NCBI RefSeq assembly: GCF_017742245.1
Contig: NZ_JAGHKO010000006.1
Location: 146,682-210,681 of the forward strand
Reading direction: 5' to 3'
Length of the DNA stretch: 64,000 nt
Source: Niastella soli
GTDB taxonomy: Bacteria; Bacteroidota; Bacteroidia; Chitinophagales; Chitinophagaceae
Shown one piece after another: positions 1 to 7,338 of the stretch; position 1 is the stretch's first letter; every line of letters begins with the position of its first letter. The position numbers and the translations under genes are program-made. Under the pieces are notes generated by a model, which saw nothing but the letters and a program-made list of their open reading frames with translations, was not told where the DNA came from and did no database searches.

Positions 1-413
1 TCAATTTCCCCGCTGGCAGGCCAGCCAACCGAGCTAATATTGTCGCCCAGCATCCAGAAAGCCGGCCAGATGCCTTGAAAACGAGGCATGGCTATGCGCG
101 CTTCTATTTTGCCGTATTTCCATGATCTGCGGCCCTGGGTCTTCATACGGGCGGAGGTATAATTAAAGCCGCCAATGCTGTCAATACGGGCTGTGATAAC
201 CAGTTCCCCGTTTATTACCGTAGCATTTTTAGATTGGTAGAATTGCAGTTCTTTATTGCCCCAGCCATTGCCGCCATTACCTGTTTCAAAAACCCAGTCG
301 GGCCCAATGCCATTGGTGAATTCATCCTGCCATACCAATTGCCAGGTTTGGGAAAAGGCGCTGAAGTGGGGGAGAAGGAAAAGAACTAGTAGCAAATAAA
401 GGTGTTGTTTCAT
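1..413 (-). CDS. GH16 family beta-glucanase (laminarinase-like), N-terminal part
   Basis: The gene runs off the left edge, so only about 137 N-terminal residues are visible. The start ATG (complement of 411-413) is followed by a hydrophobic signal peptide ending near FSAFSQ, then the GH16 opening WQLVWQDEF. Further on are the family landmarks YTSARMKTQG, WKYGKIEARI and IWPAFWMLGDN, and the edge cuts within WPASGEI, which is the start of the GH16 catalytic E-[IL]-D-x-x-E motif. By family knowledge this is a secreted endo-acting beta-1,3(4)-glucanase or related enzyme; the exact substrate cannot be told from this part. It lies outside the mobile region and is co-directional with the next gene. 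Confidence 0.85.
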   Translation of the reverse strand, partial: MKQHLYLLLVLFLLPHFSAFSQTWQLVWQDEFTNGIGPDWVFETGNGGNGWGNKELQFYQSKNATVINGELVITARIDSIGGFNYTSARMKTQGRRSWKYGKIEARIAMPRFQGIWPAFWMLGDNISSVGWPASGEI

Positions 414-429
414 ATGCAGAGCAATTATA

Positions 430-960
430 TCAGGTAAATACGATATCGTTATTATTGAGTTCTCTGGAAATTACCCTTTTTGAGGGCCAGAACAGGGCTG
501 AAAGAAATGATTGGATGATGAGAATGTAGAAGAACGAATTCTTGTTTATAATTAACAGGAATGCTGCCGAGATCACTACAGATAAGGTATTCCAAAGCAA
601 TCTCTTTTTGAAGAACTGCTCATATTTTTCAAATTGCACATTGAAATCAGTTATGGCAATTATTTTCCTGATTTCTTTTTTGCTCCAGTTTGAATAGATG
701 TAGGAAGGGATAAGCAGCAGAAAAAATATGATCCAGGTAGTGTACCTGGTTACGGCGCCATGACCAACCAGGGCGCCTAAAGATCCTCTGAAAAGTATCC
801 CGATTAAACAGGTGATTAAATTACACACAAGAAAATAGTAGAATGATCGCTTTAGGTTTCGAAGGTCAAAAACCGGTAGGTCAAGGCTCATTTTGAATTT
901 TTTAAGGATAAGGCAATATAAATAACCATTATGAAATGTCATAGATTTTTGGATATTCAA
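430..960 (-). CDS. hypothetical membrane protein
   Basis: I do not recognise a family. The protein has about four hydrophobic segments: YYFLVCNLITCLIGILF, WIIFFLLLIPSYIY, LLWNTLSVVISAAFLLII and FYILIIQSFLSALFW, separated by short basic or charged loops, so it is an integral membrane protein of up to 176 aa. A second ATG at 891 (MSLDLPVFDL) gives a 153-aa product and may be the real start, because the first 23 residues look unlike a leader. It lies upstream of the glucanase gene with a 16-bp gap on the same strand, so the two may be co-transcribed. Confidence 0.6.
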   Translation of the reverse strand: MNIQKSMTFHNGYLYCLILKKFKMSLDLPVFDLRNLKRSFYYFLVCNLITCLIGILFRGSLGALVGHGAVTRYTTWIIFFLLLIPSYIYSNWSKKEIRKIIAITDFNVQFEKYEQFFKKRLLWNTLSVVISAAFLLIINKNSFFYILIIQSFLSALFWPSKRVISRELNNNDIVFT

Positions 961-1120
961 ATATCAATTCCTTAATTTCGCCGCAGCAAACGGTTTGTGG
1001 GTAGAATGATCTGCAGGCGGTGAGCAATTAGGTTCTTTGTAAATAGCCTGAGGTAATAAAATGAATAAGAGAGGAGAGAAGGGCTGAGATAAATTTCTTT
1101 AAAAAATATGAAAATATTTT

Positions 1121-1150
1121 TTGGAGATATCTCAAAACTCCTCATCTTTG
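1121..1150 (+). promoter_or_regulatory. putative Bacteroidota promoter of tRNA-Asp
   Basis: A TTG-type -33 element in TTTTTTGG (around 1119-1124) is followed after about 19 bases by CATCTTTG (1143-1150), close to the Bacteroidota -7 consensus TAnnTTTG. The position, about 49 bases ahead of the mature tRNA, fits a tRNA promoter. It is recognised by consensus only. Confidence 0.45.
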
Positions 1151-1198
1151 CACTCCCAAAAACGACGAGCCATCCGGCGAAAACGTTGAAAAGGAAAA

Positions 1199-1272
1199 GG
1201 ATCGGTAGTTCAGTTGGTTAGAATGCCGCCCTGTCACGGCGGAGGTCGCGGGTTCGAGTCCCGTCCGGTCCG
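1199..1272 (+). tRNA. tRNA-Asp (anticodon GTC)
   Basis: This is a full cloverleaf of 74 nt. The acceptor stem GGATCGG pairs with CCGGTCC (one G-T wobble), the anticodon arm CCGCC-CTGTCAC-GGCGG carries GTC, and the T arm GCGGG-TTCGAGT-CCCGT is canonical. The discriminator base is G and CCA is not encoded. The 3' end serves as the integration site of the element that follows: its last 14 nt plus CAA recur at 15517. Confidence 0.97.
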
Positions 1273-1275
1273 CAA
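1259..1275 (+). repeat. attL: tRNA-Asp 3' end direct repeat
   Basis: The 17-bp TCCCGTCCGGTCCGCAA overlaps the tRNA 3' end and is repeated exactly at 15517-15533. A tyrosine-integrase gene starts 158 bp inside. This is the classic att arrangement for a tRNA-targeting integrative element, in which the tRNA is rebuilt on insertion. A diverged copy is present at 33508. Confidence 0.85.
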
Positions 1276-1313
1276 AAAAGGTTCATCAGCAATGATGGAC
1301 CTTTTTGCTTTTT
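1274..1313 (+). terminator. hairpin terminator after tRNA-Asp
   Basis: AAAAAGGTTCATCA, loop GCAA, TGATGGACCTTTTT form a 14-bp stem with one G-T pair, followed by GCTTTTT. It lies inside the element side of attL, so the element brings its own tRNA terminator. A very similar hairpin follows the att-like copy at 33508. Confidence 0.75.
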
Positions 1314-1406
1314 ACCCATCTTTACTTCTAGCCGGTTGATTTTCAGCAATTCATAACAGCGCGGCGATTTTATTCTTCCGATCTTTAATTCAGGTAGACA
1401 CATTTT

Positions 1407-1430
1407 GAATCGACCAATTGAATCGACCAA
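1407..1430 (+). repeat. paired GAATCGACCAA repeats (putative integrase arm sites, left end)
   Basis: Two identical 11-bp copies (1407-1417 and 1420-1430) are spaced 13 bp apart, ending 3 bp ahead of the integrase ATG. The same motif occurs as a pair at the right end (15449-15471). Their location at both ends of the element suggests arm-type integrase binding sites, and their promoter-proximal position suggests they may also mediate integrase autoregulation; both roles are inference. Confidence 0.6.
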
Positions 1431-1433
1431 ATT

Positions 1434-2807
1434 ATGTTGTTACCTATCAAACCGATTTGCCGCAGCAATAGGATTAAAAAAGATGGAACTGCGCCCATAT
1501 TTCTGCAATACTGCTACAGCAGAACGAAACGTACATTATTAAGCACAGGAATTGCTGTACCGCCAGAATATTGGCAACGGAAACATTTACGCATCTCTCC
1601 ACAACTTCCGCCGCAATTCGGCGATGCTTCAAAACTAAATGATGAGCTGCTTCGCCAAAAGCGATTGGTGGAAGACCTGGTTGCAGAGGCTACCAAAAAG
1701 CAGATTGAAGATAAAGGAGCCTTTGTAAAAAAGACGTTCACACCAACGCTCGATCTACAATCCCTCGATGAGCGGGTAACCGTGGTCGCTAAACAGGAGA
1801 CGGTCAAGAAAGAAGCCAAACAGGATATTTATTACCAGTTTGATGAATACATTAAAACAAAAGAGAGAAAAGTAAGTAAGGCAACGCTTACCGTGTATGG
1901 CAATGTTAAAGCCCATTTACAGGCGTTTGAAAAATACCGGCAGGAGAAGATCAGCTTTGCCAGTTTTGACTTTAATTTCTACCACGATTTTATTGACTAC
2001 CTCACCTTTGAACATGTGCACATCCGCCGTCAGGAAGTGTTGACTGGTTTAAAGCTGAACACCATTGGTAAAACCATCAAACACCTGCGCGGCTTTATTA
2101 AGGACCGGGTGAAAAGAAAGATCATTGCACCCATCGATCTCACCGATTTCAAAATACCCGAAGAAGAATGCGATGCTATTTATTTAAGTCACCAGGAAAT
2201 AGCAACTATTTATCAAACTGATCTCTCTGGCCATCCTCACCTCATCGAATATCGAGATTTGTTTGTCCTGGCCTGCCTGACAGGTTTACGTTTCTCCGAT
2301 TTCTCCACTTTAAAGCCGGAAGACCTGCAACGGGATATGCTGTACAAGAAGCAGGAAAAATCAGATCACTGGGTAATTATTCCTTTACGTGAAGAAGCCA
2401 AACACATCTTCACGCGGCAGTTCAGGGAGCGCATACCCGCGCTTACCAACCCGGAATTTAACCGCCATATTAAAACCATTGGCAAATTAGCTGGACTAAA
2501 TCGCTCCATTAAATTCTCCTACAAAAAAGGAAATAAAAGTATTGAGGTTATAAAACCTAAATATGACTGGATCACTTCGCATACTGCCCGCCGCTCCTTT
2601 TGTACCAATGAATTCCTTGCCGGTACACCGGTAGAACTGATCATGAAGATCAGCGGCCACAAACGAACAAAGGATTTTTATAAGTATATCCGCATATCGC
2701 CCGAAGAAGCTGCTAATAAAATAAAGGAATTGTGGATAAAGAGGGATGGGATGCGGCTAGTACAAACCGATACAAAAATTGTTTTAAGTAAAGACATAAA
2801 CAATTAA
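1434..2807 (+). CDS. tyrosine-type site-specific integrase (Bacteroidota element type)
   Basis: This 457-aa protein is full length for its family. It has an Arm-DNA-binding N-terminus (about residues 1-60), a SAM-like core-binding region (about 130-230) and a C-terminal catalytic domain. The catalytic residues are visible: Arg286 in LTGLRFSDF, a likely Lys309, His383 and Arg386 in SHTARRSF, His409 in ISGHKRTKD, and the nucleophile Tyr416 in DFYKYIRIS. It should catalyse insertion and excision at the tRNA-Asp repeat that lies 158 bp upstream. The ATG follows directly on the GAATCGACC pair. It overlaps nothing and is followed after 10 bp by the nuclease gene. Seven truncated relatives occur further right in the window, so this is the only apparently functional integrase here. 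Confidence 0.95.
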   Translation: MLLPIKPICRSNRIKKDGTAPIFLQYCYSRTKRTLLSTGIAVPPEYWQRKHLRISPQLPPQFGDASKLNDELLRQKRLVEDLVAEATKKQIEDKGAFVKKTFTPTLDLQSLDERVTVVAKQETVKKEAKQDIYYQFDEYIKTKERKVSKATLTVYGNVKAHLQAFEKYRQEKISFASFDFNFYHDFIDYLTFEHVHIRRQEVLTGLKLNTIGKTIKHLRGFIKDRVKRKIIAPIDLTDFKIPEEECDAIYLSHQEIATIYQTDLSGHPHLIEYRDLFVLACLTGLRFSDFSTLKPEDLQRDMLYKKQEKSDHWVIIPLREEAKHIFTRQFRERIPALTNPEFNRHIKTIGKLAGLNRSIKFSYKKGNKSIEVIKPKYDWITSHTARRSFCTNEFLAGTPVELIMKISGHKRTKDFYKYIRISPEEAANKIKELWIKRDGMRLVQTDTKIVLSKDINN

Positions 2808-2817
2808 TCAATAAACT

Positions 2818-3378
2818 ATGCAGACTGATCAACATTATACTCAGTTATTACAGGATATTAAATCCAGCATCTCGAAAAGCCGATATGTAGCTGCACGAAT
2901 GGTTAACCAGTTAGACTTTCTGCAACTGCGGGACGGTGGTAACGAAAGTAGAATAGAAAATAGCATTGTTTCCAATATAACCGAATTCATTTTGAAGATG
3001 GGAAAAGGGTTTACTTTCATTGGTAACCAGTTCCGCCTGGAGGTAGAGGGGCATGAGTTTTCAATCGACTTGCTTTTCTATAATCGAATCCTACGACGGC
3101 TGGTGGCTTTTGAAATTAAAAAAGATCGTTTCACGCCGGAATATACAGGTCAGTTACATTTTTATCTAAATGTGCTGGATGACAAAATTAAACTTCCGGA
3201 TGAACTTCCCAGTATTGGTATCCTTCTTTGTAAAGAAAAGCAGGATTCCATTGTGCAGTACTCCATCAGGAACATGAATTCACCGATGGGAGTAGCCACC
3301 TTTATGAACTCGAGCGAACCGCCTGTCGAAATACAACAGGTGTTGCCCGATAGTGACCAATTGCGAAAATTAATTTAA
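2818..3378 (+). CDS. DUF1016/YhcG-family PDDEXK nuclease with internal deletion
   Basis: This 186-aa protein matches the 377-aa DUF1016 protein at 29272-30405 at both ends but lacks residues 32-222 of it; the lengths agree exactly (186+191=377). So residues 1-30 of the N-terminal domain are joined in frame to the PDDEXK domain. The nuclease core is kept: SIDLLFYN (catalytic Asp) and AFEIKK (E-x-K). DUF1016 proteins are predicted nucleases with a DNA-binding N-terminal part; the latter and its palindrome region are gone here. It is probably co-transcribed with the upstream integrase (10-bp gap) and the downstream 57-aa gene (8-bp gap). Whether the deleted form is active is unknown. Confidence 0.8.
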   Translation: MQTDQHYTQLLQDIKSSISKSRYVAARMVNQLDFLQLRDGGNESRIENSIVSNITEFILKMGKGFTFIGNQFRLEVEGHEFSIDLLFYNRILRRLVAFEIKKDRFTPEYTGQLHFYLNVLDDKIKLPDELPSIGILLCKEKQDSIVQYSIRNMNSPMGVATFMNSSEPPVEIQQVLPDSDQLRKLI

Positions 3379-3386
3379 CAGGGATA

Positions 3387-3560
3387 ATGATGAGAAAAAT
3401 AACTAGACAAAAGATAAAAGGAAAATCTAGGGTAGCCACTGATTTACCGGTTAACGATTATACTAATGATCCCTACTTTGTTAAGAAAAGGGAAATGGCG
3501 TCAGCGTTTCTGAAGAAAGTGGGGTTGCCTGAATCATTCAAAAAGTCTCAAGGTAAATAG
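3387..3560 (+). CDS. small conserved basic protein downstream of DUF1016 nuclease (copy 1)
   Basis: This 57-aa ORF is recognised because three copies occur in the window (here, 17645-17815 and 30417-30587), two of them directly after a DUF1016 nuclease gene. The N-terminal half is variable and lysine-rich; the C-terminal half is conserved: YxNDPYFVKKREMAxAF then LKKVGLPESFKK. Two adjacent ATGs (3387, 3390) precede it, after GGGATA. Retention of the reading frame while neighbouring genes decay suggests selection. I know of no named family; the conserved segment looks like a short helical binding motif. A role as partner of the nuclease is inference from position only. Confidence 0.7.
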   Translation: MMRKITRQKIKGKSRVATDLPVNDYTNDPYFVKKREMASAFLKKVGLPESFKKSQGK

Positions 3561-3603
3561 ACAACTGCCCAGCCACTATATCATATTAATAAGCATTAAT
3601 AAT

Positions 3604-3634
3604 GCCTTCAATCCGTAAATTTGAAGGCGTTTTA
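3604..3634 (+). terminator. hairpin terminator after nuclease module
   Basis: GCCTTCAA (3604-3611) and TTGAAGGC (3621-3628) form an 8-bp stem followed by GTTTTATT. An equivalent hairpin follows the second module at 30631. Confidence 0.6.
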
Positions 3635-3767
3635 TTGGAAGATTATATCGTTCTAAATAACCTTTATTATATTTGAGATCACCATTGCAAACGAATTAGA
3701 CAATTGTCAATACCGGGGTGAACTGGCCAAGACTAGTGACATATAATACAGTTAGAAAAAGCAATTA

Positions 3768-4175
3768 ATGAGAAAGTATCTGATTTTTTATTTCCCAGCT
3801 ATAATCATTGCCTGTGCTCTTTGTTGTTGCAGGAATAAAAAAACAAATGAAACCAGCCAAACAGTGAATGATAATCATGGCAGAGTCCTCAAAATATTCA
3901 GATCGACAGAGAAAGTGAATCTTTATGTGTTGACGATAAATAAGGACTTTAGTTATAGAGATTCATTAGATAGAAATTATTCCGAACCATGGAGCCTCAT
4001 TAAAGAGTATGTTCCTGTTGGTGATTCAATTAAAGTCTATTTAAAAATGGATAATATAGACACAACGTTTATATATAATATTAAAGGGGTTGATAGCATT
4101 CTTTTTGGACGCAGTCCAGGGCCTTCGTTTTATATTATAAATAATTTGTACAAGGAAGCCTGGTTATTTGATTAA
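3768..4175 (+). CDS. 135-aa putative lipoprotein, module-associated (copy 1)
   Basis: The N-terminus MRKYLIFYFPAIIIACALCCC is a lipoprotein-type signal with several cysteines near residues 16-21. The rest is a small soluble domain rich in charged and aromatic residues, ending YKEAWLFD. I do not recognise the family. A near-identical copy lies at 30786-31193 in the same position relative to a nuclease module; about 120 of 135 residues match by eye, and the upstream 100 bases are also shared. It is thus part of the duplicated unit rather than unrelated cargo. Confidence 0.75.
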   Translation: MRKYLIFYFPAIIIACALCCCRNKKTNETSQTVNDNHGRVLKIFRSTEKVNLYVLTINKDFSYRDSLDRNYSEPWSLIKEYVPVGDSIKVYLKMDNIDTTFIYNIKGVDSILFGRSPGPSFYIINNLYKEAWLFD

Positions 4176-4216
4176 ATCAATCAATTAAACTGGAAAAACG
4201 CAGATAAATTATCGAC

Positions 4217-4248
4217 ACGCCGGGGATTTACCGTTCCTGGCGTTTTAT
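4217..4248 (+). terminator. hairpin terminator
   Basis: ACGCCGGG and CCTGGCGT (one mismatch) flank ATTTACCG and are followed by TTTTATTT. The same structure occurs after the second lipoprotein copy at about 31234-31265. Confidence 0.55.
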
Positions 4249-4361
4249 TTCCCAATGCACATCTATCAAATGGGGCCACCTTTTCTTTATTCTTTACAGA
4301 GTAATAAAAATATTCATTAGCGTTTGTTAAGTTCAGTTAATCATACAAATGGTCGCCGATG

Positions 4362-5120
4362 TTAATCTATTTCTTTAAAAAGAGATTTTTTCAAATAATA
4401 GAAACCAAGCCAACTACAAGTGCCATCTGTTTTCTTAATGTTCAAATATTTGCTTTTAAAATCATACCAGTCAGTTGTCGTACAGCCATCATCCTTTGCA
4501 TAATTTAATTCATTCTCGAATCTGATTAAATCCTGAATGTTCTGACTGGTCATAATTGTGGCCTTTAATAATGTACTATCTCCGTATTTCATTACCGTTT
4601 TTCCCCTTTTTTTGACATATTCCCAAGAAAGGGAATAAAGCCGGGCAACGAACTTGTCACTCTCCTTAATGATTATTAGTTTCTGAAAACCTGAATGAAA
4701 GCAACCTTGGGTATGAAAGTTTATTGAAATTAAATCCTTGTCCTGAAGTTTTGCCAAAGTATTTTGTGGATAGGCCAGTAATTTGTCAGGGCAAATTACA
4801 ATCGAATTGGTTGACTGGTTTGTCAAGATTATTTGTTCAATGACTTCCTGGTCGTATAAATTTTTATATGTTAGCTTATAATTACCTGGGTAAGCATTTT
4901 CAATTTTAATAGGCCGTTGTCTGTATTGTCTCGGTATGATCTTATAAACTAAAGTGTCCTCCGGTAGTTTGTAGAATTTGATTGTGTCTGCTACACGCCA
5001 GGAATAGGCTTCACTTCTTCTACAGTCACCTGTGGAAAGTTTTATTGTTGTAGTCTCTTGTGTCTGCCCAAAAGAAACAAGAGAATAAAAGGATAGTAAA
5101 ATTTGTAATATCAATTTCAT
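4362..5120 (-). CDS. hypothetical secreted protein
   Basis: This 252-aa protein starts with a clear signal peptide (MKLILQILLSFYSLVSFGQ). The mature part is mixed alpha/beta with no motif I can name; it has several cysteines (CRRSE, ICPDK, QGCFHS, DGCTTTDWYD, CSWLGF), which fits a periplasmic or surface protein with disulfides. It lies on the strand opposite the integrase module, upstream of a run of convergent genes in the mobile element, so it is likely cargo. The neighbouring gene on the same strand (DUF3885) starts 35 bp before this one and may share its transcript. Confidence 0.7.
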   Translation of the reverse strand: MKLILQILLSFYSLVSFGQTQETTTIKLSTGDCRRSEAYSWRVADTIKFYKLPEDTLVYKIIPRQYRQRPIKIENAYPGNYKLTYKNLYDQEVIEQIILTNQSTNSIVICPDKLLAYPQNTLAKLQDKDLISINFHTQGCFHSGFQKLIIIKESDKFVARLYSLSWEYVKKRGKTVMKYGDSTLLKATIMTSQNIQDLIRFENELNYAKDDGCTTTDWYDFKSKYLNIKKTDGTCSWLGFYYLKKSLFKEID

Positions 5121-5155
5121 GTCTCTTGGATAGGTTTCAGTCTTTATAAATTTCT

Positions 5156-5809
5156 TTATTTAAAATACTCATCAATTTCCGGTCTATGGTAATTAATAAT
5201 CCAGTTATTTCTGTTAATATAAATGTCACGGATTTTATCTGCACTTTTACTCCAAACGTAACACCCCCTGTCGTCATACATATGAAATCCTTTGTCGGTT
5301 AGTGGGTCAAAAAAGTATATGCTTTGGTCGATGCCTGGGTCAAACCCCATTTCTGTATTGGCTATAGCATTAAAAATATTTCTTGCATTAATATCTTTGA
5401 CAGGTAACTTTCCGATAACTATTCTTGCTTCATATTTTTCAAAAACCTTATTCCCGTTTTCATTTGTTATGATCATGCGGCTATTTACAAATTCCAACTG
5501 ATTATAAAATCCATTAAGTAGATCCTCGGGGAATTGTTTATATAAATATTTCCTGTCTACTTCAAACAGGGTTGAATCCTGGTACTCATAAATTAAAACA
5601 AAAATTTCATTGGCGGGGGCTTGAAAGGTATCTGTAAATAATGTGATTGCTCTTTCTGTGGCTTGATTTACCCTGTCGATTGAGCCGTTTGGATAGCCCT
5701 CACCAAGCTCAAATCTAATTTCAACCTGACCTCGAAGTGTGTGCTGAGTGTTTATTTGGGAGTAGGGATAAATTTTGTCAAAATAGGATTGTAATTCTTG
5801 TCGTAGCAT
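5156..5809 (-). CDS. DUF3885-family protein
   Basis: This 217-aa cytoplasmic protein matches the DUF3885 pattern as I know it: VEIRFELGEGYPNGS near the start, RVNQATERAITLFTDTF, FVLIYEYQD in the middle, and a C-terminal YDDRGCYVWSKSADKIRDIY with a final WIINYHRPEIDEYF. Molecular function of the family is not established; it is frequent in accessory regions and near polymorphic-toxin genes, where immunity roles are suspected. A short relic of its 3' end is present at 19851, fused to another gene, showing that a second copy of this region once existed. Confidence 0.75.
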   Translation of the reverse strand: MLRQELQSYFDKIYPYSQINTQHTLRGQVEIRFELGEGYPNGSIDRVNQATERAITLFTDTFQAPANEIFVLIYEYQDSTLFEVDRKYLYKQFPEDLLNGFYNQLEFVNSRMIITNENGNKVFEKYEARIVIGKLPVKDINARNIFNAIANTEMGFDPGIDQSIYFFDPLTDKGFHMYDDRGCYVWSKSADKIRDIYINRNNWIINYHRPEIDEYFK

Positions 5810-5917
5810 TATTCATTTTGTTATGGCAATTCAAAAGGATTATATACTGATAAAGTTAGCTGATGCGAAACTACCACAAAGGTTAAAATGTATCAGAATC
5901 CATTTATAATTGCCACT

Positions 5918-6193
5918 CTATAGTTTTGTTTTAACCATATTAACATGGCCATAGCCATTTTTTGCTTCAACCATGAAAAACCAAACGCTCTTCGTTTGAT
6001 TTATAGGTGTTATATCGTCATCACTAAAGTTTTCTTTAATTATGTTTTCCTTATCAGCAATCGTAAAACCTTCAATCTCTTCTATGTTGAGAGTTTTAAT
6101 CCAAATGACTCTTGCGTTTTCCTTGCTTGTTGCCTCAATCTGACTAATATAGGTGCCCCCGAGGTATTCCATGATAAAAGTGTACAGTTCCAT
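5918..6193 (-). CDS. small hypothetical protein
   Basis: This 91-aa protein begins MELYTFIMEYLGGTYISQIE and has no signal peptide or membrane segment. The pattern of short beta strands and helices with IWIKTLNIEEIEGF and a C-terminal GYGHVNMVKTKL gives no family that I recognise. It sits between DUF3885 and the XRE regulator on the same strand. Codon use is AT-rich like its neighbours. Confidence 0.5.
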   Translation of the reverse strand: MELYTFIMEYLGGTYISQIEATSKENARVIWIKTLNIEEIEGFTIADKENIIKENFSDDDITPINQTKSVWFFMVEAKNGYGHVNMVKTKL

Positions 6194-6293
6194 TTAGAAT
6201 AATGTATTAATTGAGGCCTATGTGGAGTTTTATGGAAAATATCCCGTTAGGATTTTCAACAACGATAAATGTATTTTAAAAGGGAAACCTAGT

Positions 6294-6521
6294 TTATAAG
6301 GTTTCTACCTTTTTGTGAAATTCTGATAAACTAATTTTAAAATATTTGCATAATGCGGATAGTGTACTAACGGAAAGGTTTGCCTTCGCTGTTTCAATCC
6401 GGCCAATATGGATATTAATGTCATTGTAAACTTCTTCCTGGGAAACTCCCTTATCATCTCTTAATTCCTTAATGACAATCGCTATTTTCTGTAATAATTT
6501 ATTATCTCTTATCTGGCTCAT
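6294..6521 (-). CDS. XRE-family helix-turn-helix regulator
   Basis: This 75-aa single-domain protein has the typical XRE layout: LLQKIAIVIKELRDDKGVSQ (helix 1 and turn), EEVYNDINIHIGRIETAKAN (recognition region with the conserved E near the end) and STLSALCKYFKISLSEFHK. It should bind DNA as a dimer. It is divergently oriented with respect to the folded RNA and its promoter at 6577, with about 55 bp between, so it may repress that promoter; this is inference from position. Confidence 0.8.
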   Translation of the reverse strand: MSQIRDNKLLQKIAIVIKELRDDKGVSQEEVYNDINIHIGRIETAKANLSVSTLSALCKYFKISLSEFHKKVETL

Positions 6522-6576
6522 ATGTGAACCAAGATGTGAATAAAGAATTATTCGATTAATGACGAATATGTCATTA

Positions 6577-6610
6577 TTTGCATTAGTTTTGATATATTAA
6601 TATAATCTTG
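6577..6610 (+). promoter_or_regulatory. putative promoter ahead of the structured RNA
   Basis: TTTG (6577-6580) and TAATCTTG (6603-6610) match the Bacteroidota -33/-7 pair with a 22-base gap, slightly longer than usual. Transcription would begin about 6617, some 30 nt before the first long-range helix of the RNA candidate. Confidence 0.4.
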
Positions 6611-6647
6611 AAGTACTTCAAGTAAAACAGGTACGCTTACGAGTCTC

Positions 6648-6816
6648 GCCACACGAATCTGACTAATTCACAAATGCGAGGTAAGTAAAGCGCCCAATCC
6701 TTATATTGCACTATAGGGTTGGGCCTACTTATGTCTTTTCGCATTTGGCCGCCGTAAGGCGGTGGGCTTAGTCAGAGCCCGTGTGGCAAAGGGCAGGTAG
6801 GTTCCGACCCTATAGT
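6648..6816 (+). ncRNA. candidate structured RNA with nested helices, GNRA loop and possible pseudoknot
   Basis: No ORF explains this stretch, but it folds into a compact multi-helix shape by eye. Helices in order: GCCACACG/CGTGTGGC (6648-6655 with 6780-6787), CTGACTAA/TTAGTCAG (6659-6666 with 6768-6775), CAAATGCG/CGCATTTG (6671-6678 with 6740-6747), TAAGTA/TACTTA (6682-6687 with 6726-6731), GCCCAATCC/GGGTTGGGC (6692-6700 with 6716-6724, one G-T), and CCGCC-GTAA-GGCGG (6749-6762) with a GNRA tetraloop. In addition ACTATAGGGT in the apical loop (6710-6719) is exactly complementary to ACCCTATAGT (6807-6816), giving a pseudoknot or an alternative state. I do not recognise an Rfam-type family. It lies 89 bp ahead of a 130-aa gene and could be a leader, a free RNA, or a single-strand DNA fold. 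Confidence 0.65.
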
Positions 6817-6904
6817 TTTAAATGGCCGTTTTAATCCACCCCGGGAAACCTTCCTTTCTTTTTAGGCTCATCAAACCATATCAAATAACCTAAAAACTTT
6901 TCAG

Positions 6905-7297
6905 ATGAGTGAGCCATTAAACAACTCCCGTCCTGGGATATCCTTTTCTGGTAAAACCTATAACAAACATCCTCAATGGTACAACCAGCCTTTACGCCTT
7001 ACCAAAGAGCAGAAAAACGATCCCCTGCTGGTGCTGGACGATTTTTTCGAATGTTACCATCTAAATGAGGTCCGCCAAACACTATGGGAATGGCTTACGG
7101 AAGTCCTTTCCAGCCAGCGCAGTATAGCCATTGAGCCACTTGATCGTAATAATCATATCTATTTCTATGAAAAAATAGAAGCGATTATTGAATTGGCATA
7201 TGTCATGAAAAATAAGATGCATAAGCATCGGCGTAGGCAGGAAAGAAGAAGATATAAAATGAATAAGTTAAATGAAAAGCCGCAAACCGGCTTATAA
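6905..7297 (+). CDS. hypothetical protein downstream of structured RNA
   Basis: This 130-aa protein is soluble. It begins with a Pro/Gly-rich stretch, then a region with WYNQPLRLTKEQKNDPLLVLDDFFECYHL and a helix ending TLWEWLTEVLSSQ, and finishes with a very basic tail (KHRRRQERRRYK) that may bind nucleic acid. I do not recognise a named family. It is the first gene after the folded RNA and the first of three co-directional genes (with the S24 repressor-like and 71-aa genes), so it may be controlled by the RNA. The ATG at 6905 is the only plausible start. Confidence 0.7.
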   Translation: MSEPLNNSRPGISFSGKTYNKHPQWYNQPLRLTKEQKNDPLLVLDDFFECYHLNEVRQTLWEWLTEVLSSQRSIAIEPLDRNNHIYFYEKIEAIIELAYVMKNKMHKHRRRQERRRYKMNKLNEKPQTGL

Positions 7298-7338
7298 CTC
7301 TTTAAGAATTCCATCCAGCATTTTCATCAAGTAGAGGT

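Noticed and set aside
1514..1819. 101-aa minus-strand ORF in the integrase gene
   Set aside because: Shadow of the integrase coding frame.
6648..6816. Retron ncRNA, tmRNA, 6S or group I intron
   Set aside because: No reverse transcriptase is nearby; no tRNA-like domain or tag ORF; no conserved intron core sequences. The fold remains unassigned.
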